Origin: Deltaproteobacteria bacterium
Lineage (GTDB): Bacteria > Myxococcota_A > UBA9160 > SMWR01
Reading direction: 5' to 3'
Assembly (NCBI GenBank): GCA_002729515.1
Contig: PBYF01000094.1
Location: forward strand, 1-46,865
Length of the DNA stretch: 46,865 nt
In this document: one piece after another, positions 1-8,740 of the stretch
How positions within the stretch are numbered: position 1 is the stretch's first letter
Layout of the letters: every line of letters starts with the position of its first letter
Position numbers and translations under genes: made by a program
The notes under the pieces: model-generated
Told to the model about the DNA's origin: nothing
Database searches by the model: none
Seen by the model: the letters and a program-made list of their open reading frames with translations, nothing else

Positions 1-72
1 CCGGGCGAGGCCTGCGGCGGCTGCCCGGGCGAGGCCTGCGGCGGCTGCCCGGGCGAGGCCTGCGGCGGCTGC
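1..72. repeat. 24-bp tandem repeat, three identical copies, at the window edge
   Basis: Three perfect copies of a 24-bp GC-rich unit occupy 1-24, 25-48 and 49-72. A fourth copy starts at 73 but diverges after eight bases. The period is a multiple of three, and on the minus strand the array encodes GQPPQASP repeats inside the partial lipoprotein gene at 1-146. More copies may lie beyond the left edge. Confidence 0.95.
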
Positions 73-146
73 CCGGGCAGGGCACAGCCGGCAACCAGCA
101 CCGCTGCGACGAACGACACTGCCAACGCGCACCCACCTCGTTGCAT
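1..146 (-). CDS. Lipoprotein with Pro/Gln-rich octapeptide repeats (partial, runs off the left edge)
   Basis: The minus strand opens with ATG at 146-144, preceded by a GGAGGG ribosome-binding site about seven bases upstream. The product starts MQRGGCALAV, then a hydrophobic stretch and the lipobox LVAGC with Cys21, so it should be an exported lipid-anchored protein. From residue 25 the chain is the octapeptide GQPPQASP repeated three times before the window ends, encoded by the 24-bp DNA repeat. The gene is divergent from the metallo-beta-lactamase-fold gene at 279. A Pro/Gln/Ser spacer just after the acylated Cys would lift a later domain off the membrane, but that domain is not in view, so function is unknown. 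Confidence 0.7.
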   Translation of the reverse strand, partial: MQRGGCALAVSFVAAVLVAGCALPGQPPQASPGQPPQASPGQPPQASP

Positions 147-278
147 CGCAACCCTCCAGCGGAAACAGAATCAACTTAGCCCATGGGTCTACCGAGGTCG
201 CCGCATGCACGACTCCGACCGGACGGCCCATGTCGAGCGGTACTCGACAGGCTAACGGTATGCGCAATATTTGCCCCG

Positions 279-1340
279 ATGCGACGCGGCCGCTGCCCCT
301 CCTTCACCGCACTATTTCTCCTGGGGGCCACCGCGTGCACCTACCCGCGGGACGCAGACATCGAGCCGCTACGGGAACCCGCCGAAGTCGCGAGCCTTTA
401 CGCCGTCCACCGCGATACCTCCGGCCTCTTCTTCTCGCCGTGGATGGAAAATCCGAATACGCTCTGGAGCGTCCTGCGCTGGTACCTCTTCACACAGAAC
501 CCCTACGACAAGAAGGGACCGGCGCACGTTCCCCGTGTGCAGAATGACGGCACGACACTCGCGAGCGTCGCGAGACCGCCGGAAATCACCTGGGTCGGGC
601 ACTCGACCTTCGCGGTACACGACGGGGACGATGTATTCCTCACGGATCCCCACTTCGGCGCTCGCGCGCTGGTCCCGGAGCGAAAAACTCCTCCCGGCAT
701 CCCCATCGAATCCGTACCCGACGACGCGTTCGCCGTGGTCTCGCACAACCACTACGACCACCTCGACGCATGGACGGTGGAGACCCTTCCGGGCAGCGTC
801 ACCTGGTACGTGCCCCTCGGTCTCGCCGACTGGTTCCGGGAGCGCGGCCGTGAGAACGCGGTAGAACTCGACTGGTGGGAGACAGCGCGGCGCGGGCGCT
901 GGAAGATTACCTGTCTACCATCGCAGCACTGGTCGCTCCGCATCGAACAGGGCAAGAACGAATCGCTGTGGTGCTCGTGGCTTCTCGAATCCGGGAGCAC
1001 CACGTACTATTTCGCCGGCGACACTGGCTACTTCCACGGCTTCGAGGAATTCGGTCGCCGCTTTGATGAGATCGACGTCGCGATGCTCCCGGTCGGCGCC
1101 TACGAACCGCGTTGGTTCATGCGCTGGCAACACATGGATCCGGCAGAGGCTTACCAGGCTTTCCTCGACCTGAGAGCGCGCTTCCTGCTGCCGATGCATT
1201 GGGGAACCTTCGACCTGACCGACGAGCCAGTGGACCTGCCACCCGGGGAGTTGGCACGCGTAGTCGCTGCGCGGGGGACAGACGATCGGGTGCAGAGCAT
1301 GGCAATCGGAGAGCGTTGGCGAGTTCCCGAGCGGCCCTAG
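279..1340 (+). CDS. Metallo-beta-lactamase-fold lipoprotein, NAPE-PLD/RomA-like
   Basis: 353-aa MBL-fold hydrolase. Residues 105-125 carry the WVGHSTF strand typical of the RomA/NAPE-PLD branch, and the metal motif HNHYDH sits at 156-161. Later landmarks are SQHWS, FAGDTGY and a C-terminal MHWGTF. In the family these bind two zinc ions and hydrolyse phosphodiesters such as N-acyl phosphatidylethanolamine; the substrate here is not evident. I place the start at 279 rather than at the in-frame ATG at 183, because from 279 the protein begins with a short basic segment, a hydrophobic core and a lipobox-like GATAC (Cys20). No clear ribosome-binding site precedes either start. Its TAG stop overlaps the TAG of the convergent sulfatase-like gene in a shared CTAG. 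Confidence 0.85.
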   Translation: MRRGRCPSFTALFLLGATACTYPRDADIEPLREPAEVASLYAVHRDTSGLFFSPWMENPNTLWSVLRWYLFTQNPYDKKGPAHVPRVQNDGTTLASVARPPEITWVGHSTFAVHDGDDVFLTDPHFGARALVPERKTPPGIPIESVPDDAFAVVSHNHYDHLDAWTVETLPGSVTWYVPLGLADWFRERGRENAVELDWWETARRGRWKITCLPSQHWSLRIEQGKNESLWCSWLLESGSTTYYFAGDTGYFHGFEEFGRRFDEIDVAMLPVGAYEPRWFMRWQHMDPAEAYQAFLDLRARFLLPMHWGTFDLTDEPVDLPPGELARVVAARGTDDRVQSMAIGERWRVPERP

Positions 1341-3385
1341 CGGGCGAGTTCACCCTTCTCGTACGCCGCCAGATGGCGCTCGAACTCCTCCAGTACTCCG
1401 GGCGGAAGCTCGCGGCCCTGGACGAGGGCCAGCACCTCGCGCTGCACTGCGACCGCGCGCTCGAAGTCTTCCCGCGCGGCGTAGGCTGAAGCCAGGGTGT
1501 CGAGATGGCCGGGGTGGGTCTCGCCCTCTCGCTCCACGACCCCCCGCGACAGCTCGAGGGCGCGCTCTGCGTCCCGCAACACCGGATCCGTCGCCGTTGC
1601 CAGGCAATAGGCGAGCCCGTTGTCCAGCCTGGGATCGGCCGCGCAGATACGGTGGGCTTCCTCGAGCAAGGCGATCTGCTCCTTCTCGTGCCCCAGATCC
1701 CCGAGCAGCCTCGCAAGTCTCAATCTCGGAGTCACGGCACACGGGTCGATGGAGAGCGCGGTGCGGAGCAACTGCTCGGCCCGCCGGGTCTTACCGCGCT
1801 CCACCAGCAACGCCGCGTGGAGATCGAGAAGGCCCAGGTTGTCGGGGGAACGCTCAATGGCGGCAGGCAGGATTTCGATGAGCTCGTCGCCGCGTCCGGC
1901 GCGGATCAGCGTGCTGACGGCGAGATCCTGGCCCAGCGAACTATCCGGCAGCCGCCGCATGAGCTCGTTCGCGTTCTCGAGGGCGGCATCGTAATTCTTG
2001 TTGCGGATGAAGCCCCAGCCGGTCGTGTAGAGCGCGAGTTCCTCGACGTGCGAATTCGGATCTGGATCCCTGAGCTCCAGCGTATCGAGAAGGTCGGAAT
2101 CGTCGTCGAAATCTGCCGCAACGTAGCCCAACTGACGGAGCTCCCCGAGGCGGGCCGCGTCGAGTTCGCGGCCGGCGTCCGGCGCCGGCTCGGCGTTCTC
2201 CACCAGCTGCGCCAGATGTTTTCTCATAACTCCTGCCATGCGCCGCCGTCGGTCAACGACATTCCGCACCTCTCTGGGATCCCGGACCACCTGGTAGAGT
2301 TCCGGCTCCGGCTTGTGGATGTACTTCCACGGGCCGACGCGCACGAAGCGCAGCACCGAGGAGCCGAACGCATGAGTGCTTTCGATCGACTCGCCGTAGC
2401 CCACGAGCCCGAGATCCAGCCCCGGCTCGTGAAAAAGCGGAACCAGCGAAACGCCCTGCAGACCGGCCGGACGCGGCAGTTCGAGCAAGGCGAGGGCCGT
2501 CGGCGTTACATCGACGCTGCGAACCATGGATCGAATTCGAAGCCCCTGCGGCACCCCGTCTCCCCAGAAGACCAGCGGAACGCGAATCGTGGAGTCGTAG
2601 ACGTAAAAGGAGTGGGTCTGCTCACCGTGTTGCAGCTGTCCCTCACCGTGATCTGCCGTCAACACGACGAGCGTCCGGTCCCGGAGACCGAGCGCTTCGA
2701 GCTCATCGAGCACCATTCCCACGTGGTGGTCCACACGGCGGATCTCTGCGTGGTAGGGACTCAGCCCCTCGGCGAATTGTTCCGGCGGATCGTACGGCTT
2801 GTGCGCGTCGAAGTAGTGGAGCCAGAGCAGGAAGGGCCGCCCTGCATGTTCGCGCAGGAACTCGAGGCCCCGGGCGGTCACGTCTTCGGCTGAACGAGAC
2901 AACTCGAGGCGCTGGATGGCTTCGATCCGGTCCATGATGCTCCCGGTCACGTGGGGGTCGCGATACCGGCCAAAACCCTGGTCGAGCCCCGTCTCCTCCG
3001 CGAGCACGGGCGCCGCCACCTCCGCCCGGGTCACCCAACCGTGCTCGGCAAGCACCTCGGCGAGGGTCACGTTTTCCTCCGGAAGCCGGTAGCCGACATT
3101 CGATCGCACCCCGTGGGAGAAGGGTTGCTTCCCGGTAAAGATCGTCGCATGGGAGGGCAGTGTGCTCGGCGAGGACGACACCACGTCCATGAAGAGCACG
3201 CCTTCCGCCGCCATTTCGTCGATGCGCGGAGTGGTTGGTTTCTCCTGCCCGTAAGCACCGATGGCGTCAGCCCGCACGGTGTCGAGCGTAATCACGACGA
3301 CGTGCCGGGGGGCGGGCACCTCGTGCGACGGTGCACAGCTGCTCAGCCCCCACACAAGCAGGAGGGGAAGTGCTCTCCGGACCAT
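1337..3385 (-). CDS. Sulfatase-fold lipoprotein with C-terminal TPR region
   Basis: 682 aa. The N-terminus has a signal sequence ending in the lipobox LSSC (Cys17). Residues about 27-420 are an alkaline-phosphatase-superfamily/sulfatase domain: the metal-binding LDTVRAD segment (Asp35) and the later TADHGEG motif are clear. Where sulfatases carry the formylglycine Cys or Ser in C/S-x-P-x-R, this protein reads T75-L-P-S-H. A Thr nucleophile is the pattern of phosphodiesterase or phosphotransferase relatives such as LtaS-type enzymes. Residues about 440-680 consist of helical repeats that look like TPRs. It probably acts at the cell surface on a sulfate or phosphate ester. Divergent from the acyl-CoA synthetase at 3411. 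Confidence 0.85.
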   Translation of the reverse strand: MVRRALPLLLVWGLSSCAPSHEVPAPRHVVVITLDTVRADAIGAYGQEKPTTPRIDEMAAEGVLFMDVVSSSPSTLPSHATIFTGKQPFSHGVRSNVGYRLPEENVTLAEVLAEHGWVTRAEVAAPVLAEETGLDQGFGRYRDPHVTGSIMDRIEAIQRLELSRSAEDVTARGLEFLREHAGRPFLLWLHYFDAHKPYDPPEQFAEGLSPYHAEIRRVDHHVGMVLDELEALGLRDRTLVVLTADHGEGQLQHGEQTHSFYVYDSTIRVPLVFWGDGVPQGLRIRSMVRSVDVTPTALALLELPRPAGLQGVSLVPLFHEPGLDLGLVGYGESIESTHAFGSSVLRFVRVGPWKYIHKPEPELYQVVRDPREVRNVVDRRRRMAGVMRKHLAQLVENAEPAPDAGRELDAARLGELRQLGYVAADFDDDSDLLDTLELRDPDPNSHVEELALYTTGWGFIRNKNYDAALENANELMRRLPDSSLGQDLAVSTLIRAGRGDELIEILPAAIERSPDNLGLLDLHAALLVERGKTRRAEQLLRTALSIDPCAVTPRLRLARLLGDLGHEKEQIALLEEAHRICAADPRLDNGLAYCLATATDPVLRDAERALELSRGVVEREGETHPGHLDTLASAYAAREDFERAVAVQREVLALVQGRELPPGVLEEFERHLAAYEKGELAR

Positions 3386-3410
3386 GGGTCACCCATGATA
3401 GTCTGGCTGC

Positions 3411-5243
3411 GTGTGGGGGCCCATCGATCTCGCGGCACGGTTTCTCGGCGCCCTCCCCGACGCGCGCCGCCTGAATCCAGACGGGCGCCATACGGCGGCG
3501 GATCTCTTCGAGCGCAGCGTACGCCGTCACGGCGAGCGTCCCGGCATCCTGCACGGAGAGAGCGGCGAGCCCCTCGCCCTCAGCTACGCGGAACTCGATG
3601 CGGCGGCCAACCGGGTCGCCTGGTGGGCCCTCGACCACGGGCTGCGCCGGGGAGATCCCGTGGCACTCCTGATGGAAAACCGCCCGGCTTTCGTGGCCAC
3701 CTGGATCGGATTGGCGAAGGTGGGGGCCATCGCGGCACTCATCAACACCCGCCTCGTCGGAAAGTCCATGGCGCACGCGCTGGAGACCTCGAGTGCGCAG
3801 CTCGTGGTCGTGGGCACCGAGTGTCTCGACCACCTCACGTCCGCACTCTCCCACCTGGAGGCCCTGCCGGAGATCTGGCTCGCCCACGAGTCCACGGGGG
3901 CGGCGGTGCCCACCGCAGTGCCTGCCAGCGCACACGACTTCGACGCGGACCTGGCCCAGAGGCCGAGCAACCCACCCGACCCAAGCGTGCGGGACGAACT
4001 CCGAACAGGCGATCCGCTCTTCTACATCTACACTTCGGGGACCACCGGGCTCCCCAAGGCGGCGCGCATCAGCCACGGGCGATTTCTCAGCGCTTCACTG
4101 GGCGGATCGGTGATCATGCGGCTCGACCCCGAGGACGTGAGCTACTGCGCGCTGCCCCTCTACCACACCGCCGGGGGCATGATGCAGCAGGGCTCCGCCC
4201 TGCGCGCCGGCGCCGCGCTCGCCCTGCGCCGGCAATTCTCTGCCCGCGCTTTCTGGGACGATTGTCGCCGGTTCGGCGCTACCCGCTTCCATTACGTCGG
4301 AGAATTCTGCCGTTATCTCCTGCACCAGGAGCCCCGGGACAACGACGGCGACCACCGGGTCTACGCCGCCATGGGCAACGGCCTGCGGCCGGACATCTGG
4401 CGGGAATTTCAGCAACGCTTCGGCATCGAACGGATCATCGAAATCTACGGAGCAACCGAGGGCAACTTCGCCTTCTTCAACATGAGCGGCAAGGTGGGGG
4501 CGGTGGGCCGGCTGCCCGGCGGCAGGCTCGGTCGTCGGCTTGGAAACGTCCGAACCGCACGCTACGACATCGAACGCGACGAACTCGAACGAAACGAGCG
4601 GGGGTTTTGCGTAGAATGTGCACCCGGTGAGCCGGGCGAGCTTCTCTGCCGGATCAGCCAGAAGGGGATGCTCGGAGGACGCTTCGAGGGCTACACCTCG
4701 GCCAAGGCCACGGAGCAGAAGGTTCTCCGGGACGCCTTCGTGCCGGGAGACTCCTGGTTCCGAACCGGGGACCTGCTGCGGATCGACTCCGGTGGCTGGC
4801 TCTATTTCGTCGATCGCATCGGCGACACCTTCCGGTGGAAGGGCGAGAACGTCTCGACCCAGGAGGTGGCCGAATGCCTGAGCAGCTTCTCGGGACTCGA
4901 GCTGGTGAACGTCTACGGCGTTGCGGTCGAGGGCCGGGATGGGCGTGCGGGTATGGCGGCGCTGGTGACGTCCGGTCGCCGCAACCGGTTCGACCCCGCG
5001 GCGTTCTACGCCTACGTCGACGACCACCTGCCCCCTTTCGCCGCACCGCTATTCGTTCGCCTCTGCAGCGAGGCCGACGTAACGGGAACGCTGAAGCTGC
5101 GCAAGGTGGCGCTTCAGCAGGAGGGCTTCGACCCGGAGCAGATCTCCGACCCGCTCTTCGTGCGCGACGAGGACGCGAGCGCGTACGTCCCGCTCACCGC
5201 TGAGCTACGAGCCGCCATCTTGGCAGGCGAGCGCTGGATCTGA
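3411..5243 (+). CDS. Long/very-long-chain acyl-CoA synthetase (FATP/FadD6-like)
   Basis: 610-aa member of the AMP-binding adenylate-forming family. The ATP-binding loop YTSGTTGLPKAA lies at about residues 206-217, and the second motif IYGATEGNFAFFN with GKVGAVGR is the form seen in fatty-acid-transport-protein (FATP) type synthetases. The GTG at 3411 gives a natural N-terminus (MWGPIDLAARFLG). The usual reaction activates a long-chain fatty acid to acyl-CoA through an acyl-adenylate. No obvious membrane segment is present. It lies alone between a divergent sulfatase-like gene and the convergent tungstate transporter, so a dedicated pathway cannot be assigned from context. Confidence 0.88.
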   Translation: MWGPIDLAARFLGALPDARRLNPDGRHTAADLFERSVRRHGERPGILHGESGEPLALSYAELDAAANRVAWWALDHGLRRGDPVALLMENRPAFVATWIGLAKVGAIAALINTRLVGKSMAHALETSSAQLVVVGTECLDHLTSALSHLEALPEIWLAHESTGAAVPTAVPASAHDFDADLAQRPSNPPDPSVRDELRTGDPLFYIYTSGTTGLPKAARISHGRFLSASLGGSVIMRLDPEDVSYCALPLYHTAGGMMQQGSALRAGAALALRRQFSARAFWDDCRRFGATRFHYVGEFCRYLLHQEPRDNDGDHRVYAAMGNGLRPDIWREFQQRFGIERIIEIYGATEGNFAFFNMSGKVGAVGRLPGGRLGRRLGNVRTARYDIERDELERNERGFCVECAPGEPGELLCRISQKGMLGGRFEGYTSAKATEQKVLRDAFVPGDSWFRTGDLLRIDSGGWLYFVDRIGDTFRWKGENVSTQEVAECLSSFSGLELVNVYGVAVEGRDGRAGMAALVTSGRRNRFDPAAFYAYVDDHLPPFAAPLFVRLCSEADVTGTLKLRKVALQQEGFDPEQISDPLFVRDEDASAYVPLTAELRAAILAGERWI

Positions 5244-5252
5244 TCCGGAAGC

Positions 5253-6320
5253 TCAGGGCGCCATCAAGTGAACGTCCTCGGGGCGAACCGAGAGCGTCAC
5301 CGAATCACCCGGTGCGAGCGACCGGGCCAGGCCGCGGCCGGCCAGCAGGTAGGTCCGAAGCTCGCGACCGGCCCAGACGACCGTGACGATCACCGCCACA
5401 CCATCGGAAACGACCGTGCGAACGACCGCCTTTCCGATCGGCACCCCCTCGCCGCGTCCCACATCCACTTTCAGACGTTCGGGGCGGATACCGCCCAGCC
5501 ACCGGCCCGCCGAAATGCCGCGGCACACTTCTGCGCACACCGGAATGCGATGCTGCCCGTCGACGACGAGGGCGCCGTTCTCGTCCGGGTCCCGCGGCGG
5601 CACCAGTACCCCTTCCACCAGGTTCTCCATACCCACGAGCTGCGCCACGGGAATGCTGGTCGGTCGCGTCAGCACCTCCTCCCGGCCGCCCTGTTGAGCC
5701 AGGCGCCCCGCTAGCAGCACGGCAATGCGGTCCGAGAGCAGCAGCGCCCGGCGCCGGTCGTGGGTCACGACGGCCACGGCCGCGTTGGTGCCGGCGATGG
5801 CCCGGCGCAGATCGAGCGAAAGAGATTCCTGGCCTGCGGGGTCGAGATCGTCGAAGGGTTCATCGAGGAGCCACACGGCCGGCTGCAGAGCGAAGGCACG
5901 CGCCAGCGCCAACCGCCTCAGCTCACCGCCCGACAGAGTATGCGCGTTGCGGGCCGCGAGCCGCGCGATATCGAAGTGCGCAAGCGCCTCGGCGACGCGG
6001 GCGTGGCGCTCCTCGCGTGGTAGGCCCTGCCCAGCCAGCGCGACGTCGACGTTGTGCGCAACGCTGCCGGCAAACGCGATGGGCCGCTGGAAGACGAGCG
6101 TCACCGGCCCGCGCACACGCCGCTCGATCCGGCCCGCGGACGGCTTCTCCAACCCGGCCAGGGTACGCAGCAGCGTGCTCTTCCCCGCGCCGTTGGGCCC
6201 GAGCACCGCGAGCACACTGCCCGCCACGAGATCCAACGCATCGACCCGCAGCTCGAAGACGCCGCTGCGCGACGTGCGGCGCACGACCAGGTCTCGCGCC
6301 GAGAGGACGGCGTCGCTCAC
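5253..6320 (-). CDS. tupC: Tungstate ABC transporter ATP-binding protein
   Basis: 355-aa ABC ATPase. Walker A GPNGAGKST, signature LSGGELRRLALARAF and Walker B VWLLDEPFDDLD are intact. The last 80 or so residues form a molybdate/tungstate-type regulatory (TOBE-like) domain. The start is a GTG at 6320 that overlaps the TGA stop of the permease gene (GTGA), which indicates translational coupling. The open frame continues far upstream without a stop, but that part lies under the permease and binding-protein genes and is not protein-like. With the next two genes it forms a tupABC importer for tungstate, the metal cofactor of some formate dehydrogenases and aldehyde oxidoreductases. Confidence 0.9.
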   Translation of the reverse strand: MSDAVLSARDLVVRRTSRSGVFELRVDALDLVAGSVLAVLGPNGAGKSTLLRTLAGLEKPSAGRIERRVRGPVTLVFQRPIAFAGSVAHNVDVALAGQGLPREERHARVAEALAHFDIARLAARNAHTLSGGELRRLALARAFALQPAVWLLDEPFDDLDPAGQESLSLDLRRAIAGTNAAVAVVTHDRRRALLLSDRIAVLLAGRLAQQGGREEVLTRPTSIPVAQLVGMENLVEGVLVPPRDPDENGALVVDGQHRIPVCAEVCRGISAGRWLGGIRPERLKVDVGRGEGVPIGKAVVRTVVSDGVAVIVTVVWAGRELRTYLLAGRGLARSLAPGDSVTLSVRPEDVHLMAP

Positions 6321-6973
6321 GCGCGACCTCCCTGCTGAACCACCGTCAGTGCGCCAGCCACCACGAGCGTCAGGCCGAGGAGCACGGTCGCCAGCGCCAG
6401 GGCCAGCTCGAACTGGCCCATCTGCGTGTACATCAGGATCGCCGTGGTGAGGACGCGCGTCTCGCCTTCCAGGTTGCCGCCGACGGCGAGCACGGCGCCC
6501 ACCTCGGAGAGGATCGCACCGAGCGCCGCGATGACGGCGGCCAGTACGCCGAGTCGAATTTCCCGCAGCAGCAGCCAGAGCCGGCGCCCGCGTGGGATGC
6601 CCAGGGTGCGCGCCTGGAGTTCCCAGTCTTCGTCGAGGGCACCCACGGCCGCGAGCGTGATGCCGATGACGAGCGGCAGCGCGATCACGACCTGCGCGAT
6701 CACCATGGCGCGAGGACTGTACATCCACTCGAGAAAACCCAGGGGCCCACTGCGCCAGAAGAGCATCGAGACGAGGAGCCCGATCACGACCGGTGGGGCA
6801 CCCATGCCCGAGTTCACGAGCGAGACCCCGAGCACGCGACCGCGGAAGCGCCGGCGTCCCAGCCAGATGCCGATGGGAAGACCCGCGAGGAGGGCGACGA
6901 CGAGCGCTGTGCCACAGACGGCCAGAGTGCGGCCGGTGACCGCTAGCACCAGCGGAAGCGAAAGCTCGGTCAC
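6317..6973 (-). CDS. tupB: Tungstate ABC transporter permease
   Basis: 218-aa integral membrane protein with about five or six hydrophobic segments. It has the inner-membrane permease (BPD_transp_1) pattern, including the cytoplasmic EAA-like loop ARTLGIPRGRRLWLLL followed by EVGAVLAVGGN. The glycine- and serine-rich EVGAVLAVGGN stretch is typical of TupB. It overlaps the binding-protein gene upstream (ATGA at 6970-6973) and the ATPase downstream (GTGA), so the three genes form one coupled operon. Assignment to tungstate rather than molybdate rests mainly on the adjacent TupA-type binding protein. Confidence 0.9.
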   Translation of the reverse strand: MTELSLPLVLAVTGRTLAVCGTALVVALLAGLPIGIWLGRRRFRGRVLGVSLVNSGMGAPPVVIGLLVSMLFWRSGPLGFLEWMYSPRAMVIAQVVIALPLVIGITLAAVGALDEDWELQARTLGIPRGRRLWLLLREIRLGVLAAVIAALGAILSEVGAVLAVGGNLEGETRVLTTAILMYTQMGQFELALALATVLLGLTLVVAGALTVVQQGGRA

Positions 6974-7800
6974 GGGACGGACTCGGCGGCGAGGGGGACG
7001 AACAATGCCCGCCCGAACCGATCCTGGCCGAAGCGCGCGATCTGCTCCCGGGTCTCGCTGGCCAGGAAGAATGTCTCGAGCGCACGCGCCGCCTCCGCGT
7101 GCACCCGAGGAAAGCGCTCCGGGCTCACGCGCAGCAGGGCGTAGATGTTGCGATAGGCGGGCGAAGGCTTCGAGAGCGCGACGAGTCCGGTGATGTCGCG
7201 AAACGCCAGAAAGGTCCCCACGTCCGAGAGCACGTAGGCCCGCCGCTCACCGGCGACCTGGAGCGTGAGCGCCATGCCCCCGCCGGTGCGCACGAAGCCG
7301 TCCCAACCGCCCGTCTCCGGAAGGCCGGCCTCGCGCAGCAGCGCTTTCTCCCGCTTGTGCGTACCCGAGTCGTCGGCGCGGCTCACGTACGCAGCGGAAG
7401 ACCGAGCGATCCGGCGATAGGCGTCGGCCGGACTGGACGCTTCGGCCACGCCGGCCGGGTCATCGGCGGGCCCGGCCAGCACAAAATGGTTTTCCATGAA
7501 CGGCACGCGCCCGACAACGGCGCCCGAAGCCACCAGCTCCTCCTCCGCGGCCGGCGCGTGGGTCAGCAGCAGGTCGGCATTGCCTTCGGCCCCCATGCGA
7601 AGCGCCGTACCGGTTCCCACGGCCACCACCTGGACGCGCCAGCCGCTGCGCGCCTCGAAGCCCGGGAGCAGCGTGTCGAGCAGGCCCGAGTCCCGCACAC
7701 TCGTCGTCGTGGCCAACAGCACGCCCTCTTCGGCCCGGGCGCCCGGCGCGAAACCGAGTGTCACCGCGAGCAGCAAACAGGCGAGGGGACCAGTGGCCAA
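6970..7800 (-). CDS. tupA: Tungstate-binding periplasmic protein
   Basis: 276-aa solute-binding protein. An N-terminal signal peptide ends near GARA-EEG. The mature start LLATTTSVRDSGLLD contains the TTTS signature of TupA proteins, which bind tungstate with much higher affinity than molybdate. The later SRADDSGTHKREK is a second conserved family motif. As first gene of tupABC it is divergent from the NfeD-like gene at 7874; the promoter must lie in the 73-bp gap. That gap has a run GGGGG...CCCCCGTTTTT, but I see no known molybdenum/tungsten riboswitch in so short a space. Confidence 0.92.
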   Translation of the reverse strand: MATGPLACLLLAVTLGFAPGARAEEGVLLATTTSVRDSGLLDTLLPGFEARSGWRVQVVAVGTGTALRMGAEGNADLLLTHAPAAEEELVASGAVVGRVPFMENHFVLAGPADDPAGVAEASSPADAYRRIARSSAAYVSRADDSGTHKREKALLREAGLPETGGWDGFVRTGGGMALTLQVAGERRAYVLSDVGTFLAFRDITGLVALSKPSPAYRNIYALLRVSPERFPRVHAEAARALETFFLASETREQIARFGQDRFGRALFVPLAAESVP

Positions 7801-7873
7801 GGGGGATCCTCGGAAGTCAGCCCCCGTTTTTACAGCGGATCGCCGCGGCGCGCCCGGATGGTAGATTCGGGGC

Positions 7874-8287
7874 GTGGCGATCTCCCGAGCGCTCGGACGC
7901 TACATGCTGCTGCAGATCCCCGGCCTCTTCATCGTCGGGGTGAGCCTCGTTCTGCTCGTGCGCTGGACATCGCTCAGCGAACCGCTGGCCTGGGGACTCT
8001 TCGGCCTCTGGGTACTCAAGGACGCGGCCTTCTATCCGATCCTGCGGATCGGTTACGAGACCCACACGGGCTCCGGCGGTGTCGACGGCATGCTCGGGGC
8101 CACCGGAGTCGCCCAGGAGGCGCTCGCGCCGGACGCACCCGGGACGGTGCACATCGGGCCCGAGCGCTGGACCGCCCGCCTGGCGGCGGGGGCCGCCCCG
8201 CTGCCCGCCGGCGCGCGTGTCCGTGTGGTGGCCGTGCACAATCTGACCCTGCTGGTGGAAGCCGCCGAGCCGCAAGCCCCGTTCTAG
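7874..8287 (+). CDS. NfeD-like membrane protein with OB-fold domain
   Basis: 137 aa with a GTG start at 7874. Two hydrophobic segments (about residues 12-28 and 35-52) are followed by a C-terminal soluble domain of about 70 residues. That domain has the NfeD OB-fold pattern: GATGVAQEAL, GTVHIGPERWTARL, then ARVRVVAVHNLTLLVE. NfeD-C proteins usually partner a stomatin-like slipin or a ClpP-class protease in membrane quality control. Neither partner is adjacent here, so the role is unresolved. Its TAG stop shares CTAG with the convergent GFA-family gene. Confidence 0.78.
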   Translation: MAISRALGRYMLLQIPGLFIVGVSLVLLVRWTSLSEPLAWGLFGLWVLKDAAFYPILRIGYETHTGSGGVDGMLGATGVAQEALAPDAPGTVHIGPERWTARLAAGAAPLPAGARVRVVAVHNLTLLVEAAEPQAPF

Positions 8288-8691
8288 CTGGGCAGGCGCT
8301 CGAAGCTGGGAACGCCTTCCGGAAGCTGGTGGAAAGCCTGTTTGTCGATGGTGAAGATCACCATCTGGGGCTGACCGAAGACACTCGGCTCGTCGAAGGT
8401 ACCGGGCTTGAGCATCACGACCCCCGCCATCATCGGGGCGCGGCTCAGCACCTGCGTCCCGCACTCGCCGCAGAACTCGCGCGTTACCGGTGCGTCGAGG
8501 TCGGTGCGCGTGAACGCCTTGGGCGTGCCCTTCGTGTAGGCGAAACCCGATTCCGGCATGCCCAACACCAGGTTGGGGTGGCCGCCGGTCAGGTACTGGC
8601 ATTCCCGGCAGTGGCACTGGCCATTGAAGACCGGCTCTCCCTCGGCCCGGTAGCGCAACGCGCCGCAATAACAGCCGCCTTCGACGTGCAT
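8284..8691 (-). CDS. GFA-family (glutathione-dependent formaldehyde-activating type) zinc protein
   Basis: 135 aa. The zinc-binding cysteine pattern of the GFA/CENP-V family is clear: GGCYCGALRYRA near the N-terminus, then CHCRECQ, and EFCGECG in the C-terminal half. The family name comes from Paracoccus Gfa, which joins formaldehyde and glutathione, but most members have no established substrate, so only the fold is asserted. The start at 8691 (MHVEGGCYCG) was chosen because the open frame upstream of it has no recognisable protein. It converges on the NfeD-like gene with a four-base CTAG overlap. Confidence 0.85.
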   Translation of the reverse strand: MHVEGGCYCGALRYRAEGEPVFNGQCHCRECQYLTGGHPNLVLGMPESGFAYTKGTPKAFTRTDLDAPVTREFCGECGTQVLSRAPMMAGVVMLKPGTFDEPSVFGQPQMVIFTIDKQAFHQLPEGVPSFERLPS

Positions 8692-8740
8692 GGTGTCCTC
8701 CTCGGCGCCAGCATACGCGAAGCCCACACCGGGGTGCCGA

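Noticed and set aside
6321-7085. N-terminal extension of the tungstate ATPase frame
   Set aside because: It lies under the permease and binding-protein genes; the GTG at 6320 overlapping the permease stop is the natural start.
7801-7873. Molybdenum/tungsten cofactor riboswitch before tupA
   Set aside because: The gap is only 73 bp and shows just one short GGGGG/CCCCC pairing, too small for that riboswitch.
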